Of a DNA stretch of 64,000 nucleotides, positions 28,461 through 38,165 are shown piece by piece. This DNA is from Rhodospirillum sp. (GTDB lineage Bacteria; Pseudomonadota; Alphaproteobacteria; Rhodospirillales; Rhodospirillaceae): positions 1 to 64,000 of the forward strand of contig JAIOYK010000013.1 in assembly GCA_021741145.1 (NCBI GenBank). The letters run 5' to 3'. Position 1 is the stretch's first letter. Each line of letters opens with the position of its first letter. Both the position numbers and the translations under genes were made by a program. The notes under the pieces were generated by a model. The model had not been told where the DNA came from. It searched no databases and saw only the letters and a program-made list of their open reading frames with translations.

Positions 28461-29402
28461 TTATGCCGCCTCCTTCGCGAAAGTCTTTTCCACCCAGCGC
28501 TCGGCGGTGGCCAAGGCGGCGGAGGTCATGATGTCCAGGTTCCCGGCATAGGCGGGCAGGTAGTGGGCGGCGCCCTCGACCTCGAGGAAGACCGAGGTCT
28601 TCAGGCCGGAGCAGAGACCAATCCCGGGGATGTTCACCGGATTGTTGTCGCCGATATGCTCGAACTGGGGCTCCTGCTTCAGGCGATAGCCCGGCACGTA
28701 CTTCTGGACCTCGGTCACCATCTCCTTGATGGATTTGGTGATCTCTTCCTGGGTCGCGCCCTGGGAGAGGGTGAAGACCGTGTCGCGCATGATCATCGGC
28801 GGCTCGGCGGGGTTGAGGATGATCAGGGCCTTGCCCCGCTCGGCGCCCCCCACCTGCTCGATGGCCGCCCGCGTGGTCTCCGTGAACTCGTCGATATTGG
28901 CCCGGGTGCCGGGACCGGCGGACTTCGAGGAGATCGAGGCGACGATCTCGCCATAGATCAGCCGCTTGGCCACGCGCTTGACCGCGTAGACCATGGGGAT
29001 GGTCGCCTGACCGCCGCAGGTCACCATGTTCACGTTGGTCTCGCCCAGGTTGGCCTCCAAGTTGACCACGGGAATGGTGTAGGGACCGATGGCCGCGGGT
29101 GTCAGGTCGATGACCTGCTTGCCATCGGCGCGCAGCACCGTGTCATGGTGCATATGGGCCTTGGCCGAGGTCGCGTCGAAGACGATCTTGATCTCGTCGT
29201 AATTGGGCAGGGCGCGCAGGCCCTCGATCCCCTCGTGGGTGGTGGGCACGTTCAGACGGGCGGCGCGGGCCAGCCCGTCGGACTTGGGATCGACGCCGAC
29301 CATGGCGCCCATCTCCAGGTGCTTGGCGGTGCGCATCACCTTGATCATCAGGTCGGTACCGATATTCCCCGGCCCGATGATGGCGCATTTCACCTTGCTC
29401 AT
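28461..29402 (-). CDS. dmpF: Acetaldehyde dehydrogenase (acylating)
   Basis: A 313-residue enzyme that oxidises acetaldehyde from DmpG to acetyl-CoA with NAD and CoA. The Rossmann loop [10 protein letters not shown] is at residues 8-17 and the catalytic cysteine is C129 in MVTCGGQ. The start ATG 29402 fits family N-termini; an upstream in-frame ATG at 29432 would add ten residues. It lies between dmpE and dmpG with gaps of seven and two bases. Confidence 0.96.
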   Translation of the reverse strand: MSKVKCAIIGPGNIGTDLMIKVMRTAKHLEMGAMVGVDPKSDGLARAARLNVPTTHEGIEGLRALPNYDEIKIVFDATSAKAHMHHDTVLRADGKQVIDLTPAAIGPYTIPVVNLEANLGETNVNMVTCGGQATIPMVYAVKRVAKRLIYGEIVASISSKSAGPGTRANIDEFTETTRAAIEQVGGAERGKALIILNPAEPPMIMRDTVFTLSQGATQEEITKSIKEMVTEVQKYVPGYRLKQEPQFEHIGDNNPVNIPGIGLCSGLKTSVFLEVEGAAHYLPAYAGNLDIMTSAALATAERWVEKTFAKEAA

Positions 29403-29409
29403 CGGTCCT

Positions 29410-30204
29410 TTACTCCTTTCCGAAAGAAGCACGGACGGACCCTAGTCCGTTCACCCGCGCCTCGAAAACATCACCCGGCGCGGCCGCGACCATGGGGCCG
29501 AGCGCGCCGGAAAGAATGGTGTCGCCCGCCCGCAGGGACCGCCCCACGCGGGCCATGACCTTGGCCAGCCACAGCGCCGCCGTCAGCGGATTGCCCAGGC
29601 AGGCCGCTCCGGCGCCGACGGAGACCGGCTCGCCGCCCTTCTCCATGACCATGCCACAGAGGCGCGGATCGAACTCGCCCAGGCCACGCGGCTCGGAGCC
29701 AAGCACATAGAGGCCCGACGAGGCGTTGTCGGCGATGGTGTCAAGGATCCGGATGTCCCACTTGGCCACCCGGGAACCGACCACCTCGATGGCCGCCACG
29801 GCATAGTCGACGGCCTGGGTCAGATCGGCGAGCGTGAGCTGCTCACTGTCCAGATCAGCGGCGAGGACGAAGGCGATTTCCGCCTCCACCTTGGGCTGCA
29901 TGATGGCCGACAGGGCGATGTCCTCGCCCTCGGCCATGGCCATGTCGGCGAAGAGCATGCCGTAGTCCGGTTGGTCGACGCCCAATTGGGTCTGAACCGC
30001 CTTGCTGGTCAGGCCAATCTTGCGGCCCACCAGACGGCGGCCCATGTCCAGCCCGCGCTTGGTGTTGATTTCCTGAACGGCGTAGGCGCCATCCAGGTCG
30101 CCCTCGGCGAGCAGGCCGCGGACAGGATCGCAGGGGGTGCCGGACCGACCGGCCTCCCATAGCAAATCGGCGGCCTTTTGGATATTGTCCTGGGTCGAAG
30201 TCAT
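29410..30204 (-). CDS. dmpE: 2-oxopent-4-enoate hydratase
   Basis: A 264-residue enzyme that hydrates 2-oxopent-4-enoate to 4-hydroxy-2-oxovalerate. It shows [11 protein letters not shown], the YGMLFADM segment typical of DmpE/MhpD, and the metal-binding EAEIAF. It is homologous to DmpH encoded in the same operon but has the hydratase signature. Nine bases separate it from dmpC. Confidence 0.93.
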   Translation of the reverse strand: MTSTQDNIQKAADLLWEAGRSGTPCDPVRGLLAEGDLDGAYAVQEINTKRGLDMGRRLVGRKIGLTSKAVQTQLGVDQPDYGMLFADMAMAEGEDIALSAIMQPKVEAEIAFVLAADLDSEQLTLADLTQAVDYAVAAIEVVGSRVAKWDIRILDTIADNASSGLYVLGSEPRGLGEFDPRLCGMVMEKGGEPVSVGAGAACLGNPLTAALWLAKVMARVGRSLRAGDTILSGALGPMVAAAPGDVFEARVNGLGSVRASFGKE

Positions 30205-30213
30205 GGGCTCTTC

Positions 30214-31725
30214 CTACAGTTTGATGCAGACATTGGAGAGTTCGGTATAGAACTCCAGGCTGTGAACGCCGCCCTCGCGGCCAATGCCCGACTGCTTGGA
30301 CCCGCCAAAGGGCGTGCGCAGGTCCCGCAGGAACCAGGAATTGACCCAGCAGAGCCCCACGTCCATCTGGGCGGCCACCCGGTGGGCCCGACCAAGGTTC
30401 TCCGTCCAGACGGAGCAGGCCAAGCCGTATTCGCTATCATTGGCCAGCGCCACGGCTTCCTCTTCCGTATCGAAGGGACGGATGTGGCAACAGGGGCCAA
30501 AGATCTCCTCGCGGACGACACGGGCGTCATCGGGCAGGCCGGTCCAGATGGTGGGCTGGACCCAGGCACCGTCGGCCATCTCGCCGGGCATATCCGGCAC
30601 GCCACCGCCGGTCACGACGGTCGCCCCTTCCTCCACGGCCAACTTGTAATAGGACAGGACCTTGTCCCGGTGTTCCTGACTGATCAGGGGACCCAGGTTG
30701 GTGTCCATATCCGTGGGATAGCCCAGCTTGAGGCCTTCCGCTTCGCCTTTCAGGCGGGCGACGAATTCGTCGAAGATGGGGCGCTCCACATAGACCCGCT
30801 CGGTGCCGAGGCAAACCTGACCACAGTTGGCGAAGACCGAACGCATGGTGCCCTCGATGGCCTTGTCCATATCGCAATCGGCGAAGACCAGGGCCGGGTT
30901 CTTGCCCCCAAGTTCCAGGGAAACCGGACGCATGCCATGGGAAGCGGCCTTCATGATGGCCTCACCGGTGCGGGTCTCGCCTGTGAAAGTCACGCCATCG
31001 ACCAGGGGATGGCTGGTCAGATAGGCGCCCGCGCTCTCCGGCCCAAAGCCGTGAACCACGTTATAGACGCCCTTGGGGACGCCCACCTTGTTCATGACCT
31101 CGCCCAGCAGGGTGGCGGTCAGGGGGGTTTCCTCGGACGGTTTGACCACCACCGTGTTCCCGCAAGCCAGCGCCGGGCCGACCTTCCAGGTCATCAGCAG
31201 CAGGGGCAGGTTCCAGGGGCAGACCACGGCGATCACGCCCCTTGGTTTGCGCAGGGAGTAGTTCAGCGCGCCCGCGCCGTCGGGGGTCGCGGTCTGAAAG
31301 GCCTCCGTCGGAATGGTCTTGATGACATCGGCGAACATCTTGAAGTTGGCCGCGCCCCGGGGAATGTCGATGTGCCGGGCCAGCCCCATGGGCTTGCCGG
31401 TATCCAGGCATTCGGCCTCGAGGAACTCATCGAAGCGATTGTTGATCTCGTCGGCCACGGCGGCCAGCAGGGTGGTGCGCTGCTCGACGGTCATCCGGCC
31501 CCAATCGCCCTTCAGGGCATCCTGGGCGGCGCGGACGGCCGCGTCAACCTCGGCCTGGCCCCCTTCGTGGACCAAACCGATCAAGCTGTTGTCCAACGGG
31601 CTGCGGTTTTCCCAACTCTTGCCCGTTTCCCCCTTGGTGAACGCACCATTGATAAAGTGCAGGGCCTCCCGTCGGGCGGCCTCCAGACCGTCCACCGGTC
31701 GCGCCATCGCGCTCAGCGCCGTCAT
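30214..31725 (-). CDS. dmpC: 2-hydroxymuconic semialdehyde dehydrogenase
   Basis: A 503-residue aldehyde dehydrogenase that oxidises the ring-fission product of catechol to 2-hydroxymuconate (4-oxalocrotonate). The catalytic cysteine is C305 in CGQVCLG, the general base E271 is in LELGGKNP, and the NAD-binding PWNLPLL is present. With no dmpD hydrolase in the window, this enzyme appears to be the only local exit for the semialdehyde. Confidence 0.93.
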   Translation of the reverse strand: MTALSAMARPVDGLEAARREALHFINGAFTKGETGKSWENRSPLDNSLIGLVHEGGQAEVDAAVRAAQDALKGDWGRMTVEQRTTLLAAVADEINNRFDEFLEAECLDTGKPMGLARHIDIPRGAANFKMFADVIKTIPTEAFQTATPDGAGALNYSLRKPRGVIAVVCPWNLPLLLMTWKVGPALACGNTVVVKPSEETPLTATLLGEVMNKVGVPKGVYNVVHGFGPESAGAYLTSHPLVDGVTFTGETRTGEAIMKAASHGMRPVSLELGGKNPALVFADCDMDKAIEGTMRSVFANCGQVCLGTERVYVERPIFDEFVARLKGEAEGLKLGYPTDMDTNLGPLISQEHRDKVLSYYKLAVEEGATVVTGGGVPDMPGEMADGAWVQPTIWTGLPDDARVVREEIFGPCCHIRPFDTEEEAVALANDSEYGLACSVWTENLGRAHRVAAQMDVGLCWVNSWFLRDLRTPFGGSKQSGIGREGGVHSLEFYTELSNVCIKL

Positions 31726-31828
31726 GTATCGTGCTCCTCAACTAACTTCTGGGACTGCTTTTTGGGAGAGCCGCGCGCCCGATTGGTCGCGCGCCCCTGT
31801 CGCGGTTAAAACTCCGGTCCTGGTCGGC

Positions 31829-32260
31829 CTACGAAAGACCAAGGGCCACCATGCCCGCCTGGGCACAGGCGCGGTCCTGGTCTTCCGAGCCGCCGGAGCA
31901 GCCGATGCCTCCGACGACGCGGCCCTCGTGGCGCAGGGGAAGCCCACCACCAAACAGGACCACGCCATCGCGGGAGGCGATGCCATCATGCAGATGCGGA
32001 GGCTCGGCCACCGCGTTGTGCAAATCGTCCGTCGACAGCCCAAAGGTGGCGGCCGTCCAGGCCTTGTCCCGGGCGATGCCAACGGACGCCACGAAGGCCC
32101 CCGTCGGCCGGACACAGGCGACCAGATTGCCGCCCGGATCCACCACGGCGGTCACCATGGCGCACCCCAACTCCCGCCCCTTGGCCACCGCGGCTTGCAC
32201 GGCCTTGAGCGCCGCCTCGTCGGTGATGGCGTCTTGGCGCACGGTCAGTTGAAAGTCCAT
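31829..32260 (-). CDS. GlcG/HbpS-family (DUF336) protein
   Basis: A 143-residue protein of the GlcG/HbpS family, with the features GRELGCAMVTAVVDPGGNL and, near the C-terminus, a glycine-rich GGGLPLRHEGRVVGGIG. Members bind heme or corrinoid-like ligands in some species; most are uncharacterised. It is inserted between dmpB and dmpC where Pseudomonas has no gene, and the gaps (34 and about 100 bases) suggest it is part of the operon. Role in phenol use unknown. Confidence 0.88.
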   Translation of the reverse strand: MDFQLTVRQDAITDEAALKAVQAAVAKGRELGCAMVTAVVDPGGNLVACVRPTGAFVASVGIARDKAWTAATFGLSTDDLHNAVAEPPHLHDGIASRDGVVLFGGGLPLRHEGRVVGGIGCSGGSEDQDRACAQAGMVALGLS

Positions 32261-32294
32261 GGTTGCGTCTCCGTGGGTTAAAAGGTCAACAAAA

Positions 32295-33233
32295 TCAGGT
32301 CAGAACGGACAGGAAGGCGTCGTTGAGCTTGCGGTCGTAGTAGAAGATGCCCTTGCCGATCTGATCCATGGTCCACTTCCGCGTGGGGTTATCGGGGTAG
32401 TAGGTGTAGCCCCCGGCGAAGACTTCGTTCCGATTACCCGACGGATCGAAGAAATAGATGGTCTGCCCCCGGGTGATGCCGTGGCGGGTGGGGCCGATAT
32501 CCAGCGAGATGTCGTTGCAACTGATGATATCCGCGGCGTTGCCGATGTCGTTCCAACTCTCCAGGAAGAAGGCGGCATGGTGGAACTTGCCCGGCTCCTC
32601 GTGCAGCACGAAGGCGATGTCATGGGCTTTCATGCCGCAGGTCAGCCAGACGGCCATATCTCCCGCGTTGTCGTCCAGTTCCACATGCTCGGCCAGACGG
32701 AAGTCCAGGCATTCGGTGAAGATCTTGGTCACGTCGTCGATGTTCGGCCCATAAAGCAGGGCATGGTCAAAGCGAATGGCCTTCATGCCATGGGGCATCT
32801 TGCCGTTGGGATAGACATCGGGGTTGACCAACGGAGGATGCTCCGCGGCCATGTCCATGTCGACGAACAGTTCGATGCGGTGACCCGAGGGCAGCATGAA
32901 ACCGATGCGACGACCGACGCCGGGCTGCTCGCCCGAGGCGACATCGTCCACGGTCAGACCATGGTCGGTCAGGCGCTTGGCGAAGGCATCCAGATCGGCG
33001 TCGGAGGCCACCTTGAAGCCCATGACGTCGAAGCCGGGGCTGGCGGCTTCCTTGAGGATGACGCTGTGGCGATCAAATTCATCCCAAGCCTTCAGATAGA
33101 CGCGACCATCAGCCTCTTCGCTGACCTTGCTCAGTCCCAGGCAATCGACGTAATGAGTCAGAGCCTTTCCCATGTCGAGCACGCGGAGCTGAATGTATCC
33201 AGGACGCAAAACTCCAGTAACAGCCATTTTCAT
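32295..33233 (-). CDS. dmpB: Catechol 2,3-dioxygenase
   Basis: A 312-residue extradiol dioxygenase of the vicinal oxygen chelate family. It opens catechol next to the hydroxyls with O2 to give 2-hydroxymuconic semialdehyde. The ferrous ligands are H157 (RFDHALL), H218/H219 (KFHHAAFF) and E270 (GNRNEVF), at the spacing seen in XylE/DmpB. The ferredoxin gene dmpQ is immediately upstream, as in Pseudomonas. Confidence 0.97.
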   Translation of the reverse strand: MKMAVTGVLRPGYIQLRVLDMGKALTHYVDCLGLSKVSEEADGRVYLKAWDEFDRHSVILKEAASPGFDVMGFKVASDADLDAFAKRLTDHGLTVDDVASGEQPGVGRRIGFMLPSGHRIELFVDMDMAAEHPPLVNPDVYPNGKMPHGMKAIRFDHALLYGPNIDDVTKIFTECLDFRLAEHVELDDNAGDMAVWLTCGMKAHDIAFVLHEEPGKFHHAAFFLESWNDIGNAADIISCNDISLDIGPTRHGITRGQTIYFFDPSGNRNEVFAGGYTYYPDNPTRKWTMDQIGKGIFYYDRKLNDAFLSVLT

Positions 33234-33261
33234 TTTCCTCCTTGTTGACCGCTTCCCACGG

Positions 33262-33693
33262 TCATTGTTTGACTTCTGCCTTCACTTCATTCGTTTGGGG
33301 AGAGATCTCCCCGGTGTTCTCCCACCGCGCGCGGCGTGGCGGTTTCTTGAAGGCGGGCACCACCACCAAATCACTGGTGGGTCGGACGCAGCAGGCCAGG
33401 GCGTATCCCTCGGCCCGCTCTTCCTCCGGCACGTGTTGGACGCTCATGGGGTCCGTCTCGTAGGTGCCCTCGAGCACCTGGATCCGGCAGACACCACAAC
33501 CGCCCCTGCGGCAGCCCACCAGGACACCGCCGCCGCCGGTCCGCTCGATGGCGATGAGCAGACGTTCGCCCTCTCCACAAAGGACGTCGCCACCGCCCAG
33601 GACGCGCACCCTATGGCGGGGACCGGCCCCCTGGCGGATGGCGGCCAGCAGGCTGATGGGCGCGGATGGATGCGTTTGATTGCTCCCGTCCAT
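33262..33693 (-). CDS. dmpQ: Plant-type 2Fe-2S ferredoxin of the dioxygenase (XylT/DmpQ-like)
   Basis: A 143-residue ferredoxin with ligand cysteines at C61, C66, C69 and C101 or C102, the C-x4-C-x2-C pattern. In Pseudomonas the equivalent protein reduces and reactivates catechol 2,3-dioxygenase that has been oxidised to ferric iron. It begins two bases after the dmpP stop and precedes dmpB. Its extended N-terminus and proline-rich, basic tail make it longer than the usual ~110 residues. Confidence 0.9.
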   Translation of the reverse strand: MDGSNQTHPSAPISLLAAIRQGAGPRHRVRVLGGGDVLCGEGERLLIAIERTGGGGVLVGCRRGGCGVCRIQVLEGTYETDPMSVQHVPEEERAEGYALACCVRPTSDLVVVPAFKKPPRRARWENTGEISPQTNEVKAEVKQ

Positions 33694-33694
33694 G

Positions 33695-34753
33695 TCACAA
33701 CCTCCGAAAGACGGGGCTTCGGGGCTTTTCCTCCGCGTCCTTGGCCGTCAGGAACTTCTCGGTGAAGATATCCTGTTCAAACAGGCGGCCCTTCATCAGG
33801 GTGCGGATGCAGGCCTCGACCATCGGCGGCGGACCGCAGAGGTAGGCCTTGTACCCGGCGAACATGCCGTCTGTCAGGGACTGGGCCACATCGTGGACAA
33901 ATCCCCGGGCTCCCTCCCATCCACTGTCCGCGGGTTCGTTGGACAAGGCGGGCACATAGGTGAAGGTCCCGTGGACCTCGGCCAGGGCTTCCATTTCCTC
34001 CCGACCATAGAGGTCGGCCTGGGTCCGCACCCCGTGGATCAAGGTGATCGCCTCGGGACATCCTTCGGCCAACAGGTCCAGGATCATGGAGCGAGGGCTG
34101 GACAGGCCCGTGCCTCCGGCCATGAACAGCAGGGGGCCGGGCTGGGATTTGCGGACAAAGAAGCGCCCATAGGGGCCCGAGAACGTCAGGCGATCCCCCA
34201 CCTTCAGGTCGGAATGGATCACCGGTGTCGCCGCGCCGCCCGGCACCAGACGCACATGGAGGTCCACCACGGTGGTGGCGCTGGGTGGATTGGCGATGGA
34301 GAAGGCCCGCGCGCCTTCCACCCCGGGCACTGTCAGATTGATGTATTGACCGGCCTGGAAGTCGATGGGCGCGTCCAGCGCCAGGACCAGCCCCTTCACG
34401 TCATGGGTCAGGTCATCCAGGCGTTCGACCGTGGCGGAGAAATCGCGCACGGGGATGACCCGGGCATCGGGCTCCTCGTCGATTTCGGCCTCGATGGTGA
34501 CGTCGGAATCCATGGTGGCCGTGCAACAAAGGGTCTTGCCCGCCTCCCGTTCAAAATCCATCAGGGCGAAGTCCGAGGCCGCGCCGTGGTCCACTTCGCC
34601 CTCCAACACCTCGACCTTGCAGGTTCCGCACAGGCCATGGCCACAGGCGTGGGGCAACCAGACACCAGCGCGCAAGGCGGCGTCGAGGATTGTCTGGCCC
34701 TCCTCGACATCGATCTCGTCTCCGGTGGGTTCGATGGTCAGCTTATAGGTCAT
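33695..34753 (-). CDS. dmpP: Phenol hydroxylase reductase component (P5)
   Basis: A 352-residue flavoprotein that passes electrons from NADH through FAD and a 2Fe-2S cluster to the hydroxylase. The N-terminal ferredoxin domain has C37, C42, C45 and a fourth cysteine at C76/C77. The FAD-binding ARAFSIANPP and NAD-binding GGTGLSSPRS are followed by the C-terminal CGPPPMVEA. The start ATG 34753 matches family N-termini. It ends two bases before dmpQ. Confidence 0.97.
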   Translation of the reverse strand: MTYKLTIEPTGDEIDVEEGQTILDAALRAGVWLPHACGHGLCGTCKVEVLEGEVDHGAASDFALMDFEREAGKTLCCTATMDSDVTIEAEIDEEPDARVIPVRDFSATVERLDDLTHDVKGLVLALDAPIDFQAGQYINLTVPGVEGARAFSIANPPSATTVVDLHVRLVPGGAATPVIHSDLKVGDRLTFSGPYGRFFVRKSQPGPLLFMAGGTGLSSPRSMILDLLAEGCPEAITLIHGVRTQADLYGREEMEALAEVHGTFTYVPALSNEPADSGWEGARGFVHDVAQSLTDGMFAGYKAYLCGPPPMVEACIRTLMKGRLFEQDIFTEKFLTAKDAEEKPRSPVFRRL

Positions 34754-34812
34754 TGGCGCCCTCCCAAGCGCTGTCCAGGACTGGCCGAAACCAGTCCTGT
34801 TTCCAAAGCGCG

Positions 34813-35184
34813 TTAGCAGGTACCCACGGACTTGTAGCCATGCAGCCCCGGGGTCCAGAAGCGGATCAGGGACTTGTGGCCCACCCCATTGTCGGCCAGG
34901 GATGTCTCCATGTCCGGGGTGATCTCGGTGTTGTCGACGGTCCATTTCACCGCGGCCCAGTCGACTTTCTCGAAGTCGGGATGGGCGGCGTAGTGGGGTT
35001 TCAGGACGTTCTCGACCATGGCCCCGAAGGGCATGTCGGGCGGCAGCGGAAAGCAGATGGCCGCGCAAAACGACAGATGCTCCTCCCAGTGGAGGTAGAC
35101 GATCTGGTTGCCATGGAAATTCTCCAGGCGGTCCCGGATCTCGATATGCTGTTCGTAGTCGGGCTTGAGACTGACGACACCCAT
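34813..35184 (-). CDS. dmpO: Phenol hydroxylase subunit P4
   Basis: A 123-residue small subunit of the alpha-beta-gamma phenol hydroxylase, the gamma chain of the (alpha-beta-gamma)2 oxygenase. It begins MGVVSLKPDY and contains the conserved middle LPPDMPFGAMVENVL. Order between dmpN and dmpP matches Pseudomonas dmp. Length is typical. Confidence 0.93.
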   Translation of the reverse strand: MGVVSLKPDYEQHIEIRDRLENFHGNQIVYLHWEEHLSFCAAICFPLPPDMPFGAMVENVLKPHYAAHPDFEKVDWAAVKWTVDNTEITPDMETSLADNGVGHKSLIRFWTPGLHGYKSVGTC

Positions 35185-35268
35185 TGTGTTTTCTCCCTTC
35201 GTTGGATCGCTCGGTGGGGTCGGACGGGGCGCGCGCGAAACCTTCGCCCGCGCCCCGCCGCGCGCGGC

Positions 35269-36783
35269 CTATCCCGCGACCTTCTCTTGCTTGGTTTTCC
35301 AGGCGTCCCAAATCTTTTGGTCCGGAGATCCAGCCTGGTCCATGTTGTCGGCGCCAACGTTCATGTTGTACCAGGCCAGAACGTCCGGGACCGTGGCACC
35401 GCCGCAATTTCCCTGGAAAATCTGGTGGACCGGCAACCACGACTGGGAGAACTTCTCCGGTTCGTTGTCGAAGATGTCCTTACAACCGTCGGAACAGAAG
35501 TGGTACCTGTCGCCCTTATACTCGGAAGAGCGGAAGGCGATGGTCGTCGGATCCCCGGGCTCGGTGTAGCCCATGGGAATTTGACAGGTGGTGCAAAGTT
35601 GCGGCAGGGCGTTGTTGTAGAAACGCTTGCCGTCCTTCTCCATCTCCCGCCACATCTCGTAGCGCGGCCGATAGTACTTGTCGAAGGTGTTGGGGTACTT
35701 CTCCGACAACCAGTCCATTTCCTCGTCGCTGGGCAGCCAAGTGTGAAAGCCCGCCGCATGGGTGTACTGGTAGAAGATCGACCAGTTCTGGTGGGACATA
35801 TGCTCCGCCTCGGCGGTGGCGACGTCGGCGTATTTGGGGACCCGCAGACCATAGCGCTCCAGATCCTGGAACAGGGCGCCACCGGCTTCGGTGAAGTAAA
35901 TCTCCCAGGCTTCCTTCCAGGACATCACCTTCTTGGGCAGCATGTAGTCCATCATCATGGCCACCAGGCCAAGGACGCGGTGACCGCGCCAGAACCATTT
36001 GTCCACCCACTTCTGGACGATGGGCAGGTTGTCGGGGTGCTGTTCCAGCAGGAACTTGATGACCTCGATGCCAAGCGTCATGTGCCGGCTTTCATCGGAC
36101 TGGGCCGAGAAGCCGAAGGTCACCGTGGCCATGTCGCCGTTATAGGCCGCGCCGGACATGAAGGGCACGAACAGCAGGTTGGTCAGCACGTATTCGAAGG
36201 CGAAGCCGATGGCGACCATGTACTCGAAGGGACCGGCTGAACGGGCATCGTCGAAGAACGACTTGGGCACGGACAGGTACCAGACGCGGTCGTGCATGTG
36301 CCGAAACTCGGCGAAGCCGTCGAAATACTTGTTGTACTGGCTGATGGTGTGGACCTGGGTCTGCACATGGCGCAGTTCATCCAGGGACTGCATCTGCGCC
36401 GCGACCCGGGGGCCGACCCCGCGCAGGTGCCGCCCGGCATGGGCGAAGCCCCGGTGCGCCTGGTATTCCAGGGGGCTGACTCCGGTCAGAAACAGTTTGA
36501 TCGCATTGACGTACTTGGCGTCGGAGACACCCATCTGCCCATTGTTCTGGGCGAAGCTGTCCAGCACGGCATAGAGCTTGCGCTCCTTCTCGGCCTGGAA
36601 CTTCCAGTAATTGTCCATGGTCAGGCGGAAGGGGTCCTCCCACTTCGACCAGTCGGTGATCTTGATGCCCTCGAATTTGTCGAAGGGGAAAACCTCGTCC
36701 ATCGGTTGATAGGTGGTTTCCCAATCCAGGCCGCGGGTCATCAGTGCGTAGCGCTGCTTCAAACCCAGTTTCTTGGCTGCCAT
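35269..36783 (-). CDS. dmpN: Phenol hydroxylase large oxygenase subunit (P3)
   Basis: A 504-residue diiron monooxygenase alpha subunit that hydroxylates phenol to catechol. The carboxylate-bridged diiron ligands are all visible: E106, E136, H139 (DELRH), E197, E231 and H234 (DESRH), matching the numbering of toluene/o-xylene monooxygenase. A C-terminal YHS-like metal site (YHFCSDGCKDIF) is present near 410-420. It is encoded downstream of an unusual duplicated hairpin after dmpM. Confidence 0.97.
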   Translation of the reverse strand: MAAKKLGLKQRYALMTRGLDWETTYQPMDEVFPFDKFEGIKITDWSKWEDPFRLTMDNYWKFQAEKERKLYAVLDSFAQNNGQMGVSDAKYVNAIKLFLTGVSPLEYQAHRGFAHAGRHLRGVGPRVAAQMQSLDELRHVQTQVHTISQYNKYFDGFAEFRHMHDRVWYLSVPKSFFDDARSAGPFEYMVAIGFAFEYVLTNLLFVPFMSGAAYNGDMATVTFGFSAQSDESRHMTLGIEVIKFLLEQHPDNLPIVQKWVDKWFWRGHRVLGLVAMMMDYMLPKKVMSWKEAWEIYFTEAGGALFQDLERYGLRVPKYADVATAEAEHMSHQNWSIFYQYTHAAGFHTWLPSDEEMDWLSEKYPNTFDKYYRPRYEMWREMEKDGKRFYNNALPQLCTTCQIPMGYTEPGDPTTIAFRSSEYKGDRYHFCSDGCKDIFDNEPEKFSQSWLPVHQIFQGNCGGATVPDVLAWYNMNVGADNMDQAGSPDQKIWDAWKTKQEKVAG

Positions 36784-36831
36784 TTCGTGAATTCCCTATG
36801 CGTTCTTTTTTTGCCTCTTGTCCTGGTGTCT

Positions 36832-36890
36832 CGACACGCCATCAGGCGTGGGACCAGGGCCCCGACACGCCGTCAGGCGTGGGACCAGGA
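36832..36890 (-). repeat. Duplicated 28-bp element with hairpins between dmpM and dmpN
   Basis: Positions 36832-36859 and 36863-36890 carry nearly the same 28 bases (cgacacgcc, then tcaggcgtgggaccagg). On the minus strand each copy can fold CACGCC-loop-GGCGTG. The first copy transcribed contains the dmpM stop codon (36873-36875), so the end of dmpM has been duplicated into the gap. It could act as an mRNA processing or stability element. Confidence 0.8.
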
Positions 36891-37148
36891 CAGGGTGAAG
36901 GTGTCATCGTCCTCGTCGACATTGCCGGCCATGGAGACCAGGACCAGGTGTAACTCCTGGGGATCCCAATCCCGTCCGATCCGTTCCTCGACGGATTCCC
37001 GGCGGATGACGATGCTGTCATCCCGGTCGAGCTTCACCGCGCCGGGCATATCCATGACGCGGAGTCCCGGGTTGTCGGCCTTCACGGCCTCGATGATGGG
37101 ACGGGCCTCGTCGGTGTTCTGAAAGGTAATCGAAGCGATCTGAACCAT
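36873..37148 (-). CDS. dmpM: Phenol hydroxylase coupling (effector) protein P2
   Basis: A 91-residue cofactorless effector of the MmoB/DmpM family that binds the oxygenase and tunes diiron-site reactivity and substrate access. It shows VQIASITFQNTDEARPI near the N-terminus and a SIVIRRESVEERIGRDW segment. It lies between dmpL and dmpN as in known dmp operons. Its last codons and stop are part of the 28-bp duplication described separately. Confidence 0.93.
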   Translation of the reverse strand: MVQIASITFQNTDEARPIIEAVKADNPGLRVMDMPGAVKLDRDDSIVIRRESVEERIGRDWDPQELHLVLVSMAGNVDEDDDTFTLSWSHA

Positions 37149-37172
37149 GGGTCGTCTCTCCTTTTCGCCGCC

Positions 37173-38165
37173 CTAGAGGGCCAGCCCAAGCTTGGCGAAG
37201 CGGGCGGAGAGCTCGGCTTCGATGGAGGAAACCGCGGAGGCGTCACCCACCACATGCGCGCAGAGCGGCTTGACCGCGTCGACGGCCCGGGACAGCCAGC
37301 CCTTGGCCCAGCCGGAAATCAAGGCCCGGTTGGCGTCGCTTTCCGCCGCGGCGGTCTTGATCACCGCGTCCACCCAGCGGGTCTGCTCCGCCCGCCATTC
37401 GACCATGAACTCGGTCATCATGGAGATCGGCGCGCCCCCCTTGGTCTGGCCCGCGGAATCCATGATGTCGAAGGCGAAGGCATGGGTGACCGCGTCGATG
37501 ACCAGAGCCTGGGCGACGTACTGCTCGAACCAGTCCTTCACCACCAGGGTGTCCTCGACCATGTGGCGCATGTCCTGCCAATGGGGGGCATCCATCCAAG
37601 CGGTCTTGGCCGTATCCAGGCTCTCCCCGGAATTGCCATCCAGGGCCAAGCCGATCCGGCTGATGATCTGGGCCATGCCCAGGTGGTCCATCGCGGCGAA
37701 CTGAGAGGGCGCGGTCACCGCGGTGCCATAGCCCCGGTCGCAGATGTTGGTCATGTTCATGTTGGCGCCCCAGGCCACATGGCGCATGGGCAACAACGTA
37801 TCGATGATCTTTTCACGCCAATCGGCATCCAGGCCATCGAGCATCGCCCGTTTCTCGACGAAGGAGAAAGTCCGCTCCACCGCCTGCTGCATGTTGGCCC
37901 GGGCGATGTTGTAGGTGGCATAGTAGTACTGGCGGGGATCCTTCAGGTCGTACCAGTCTTTCATGACCACCGCCGTCTTGCGGGTGTCATAGACCCAGTA
38001 TTCGGGCTCCCAAAGGGGCTTGTAGTGGAAGTTGTCGGTGGCCTGGAGGTCCAGGGTTCCTTCCTCGTAGCGCGAAGCCGGAACGTCGGCCCCCTTGCGC
38101 CGGGCGATATGCCCGAAGGTGTGCCGCCGTGGTTCCAGCGACATCGTCCTCAATTCAACGGTCAC
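37173..38165 (-). CDS. dmpL: Phenol hydroxylase beta subunit (P1)
   Basis: A 330-residue oxygenase beta subunit that is structurally like DmpN but lacks the iron ligands. N-terminal MTVELRT and the PASRYEE and ITNFHYKPLWEP-type stretches match DmpL. I assign GTG 38165 as the start because GGGAGATC lies upstream and the N-terminus then aligns with the family; an earlier ATG at 38210 would add 15 unconserved residues. It is 24 bases upstream of dmpM. Confidence 0.94.
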   Translation of the reverse strand: MTVELRTMSLEPRRHTFGHIARRKGADVPASRYEEGTLDLQATDNFHYKPLWEPEYWVYDTRKTAVVMKDWYDLKDPRQYYYATYNIARANMQQAVERTFSFVEKRAMLDGLDADWREKIIDTLLPMRHVAWGANMNMTNICDRGYGTAVTAPSQFAAMDHLGMAQIISRIGLALDGNSGESLDTAKTAWMDAPHWQDMRHMVEDTLVVKDWFEQYVAQALVIDAVTHAFAFDIMDSAGQTKGGAPISMMTEFMVEWRAEQTRWVDAVIKTAAAESDANRALISGWAKGWLSRAVDAVKPLCAHVVGDASAVSSIEAELSARFAKLGLAL

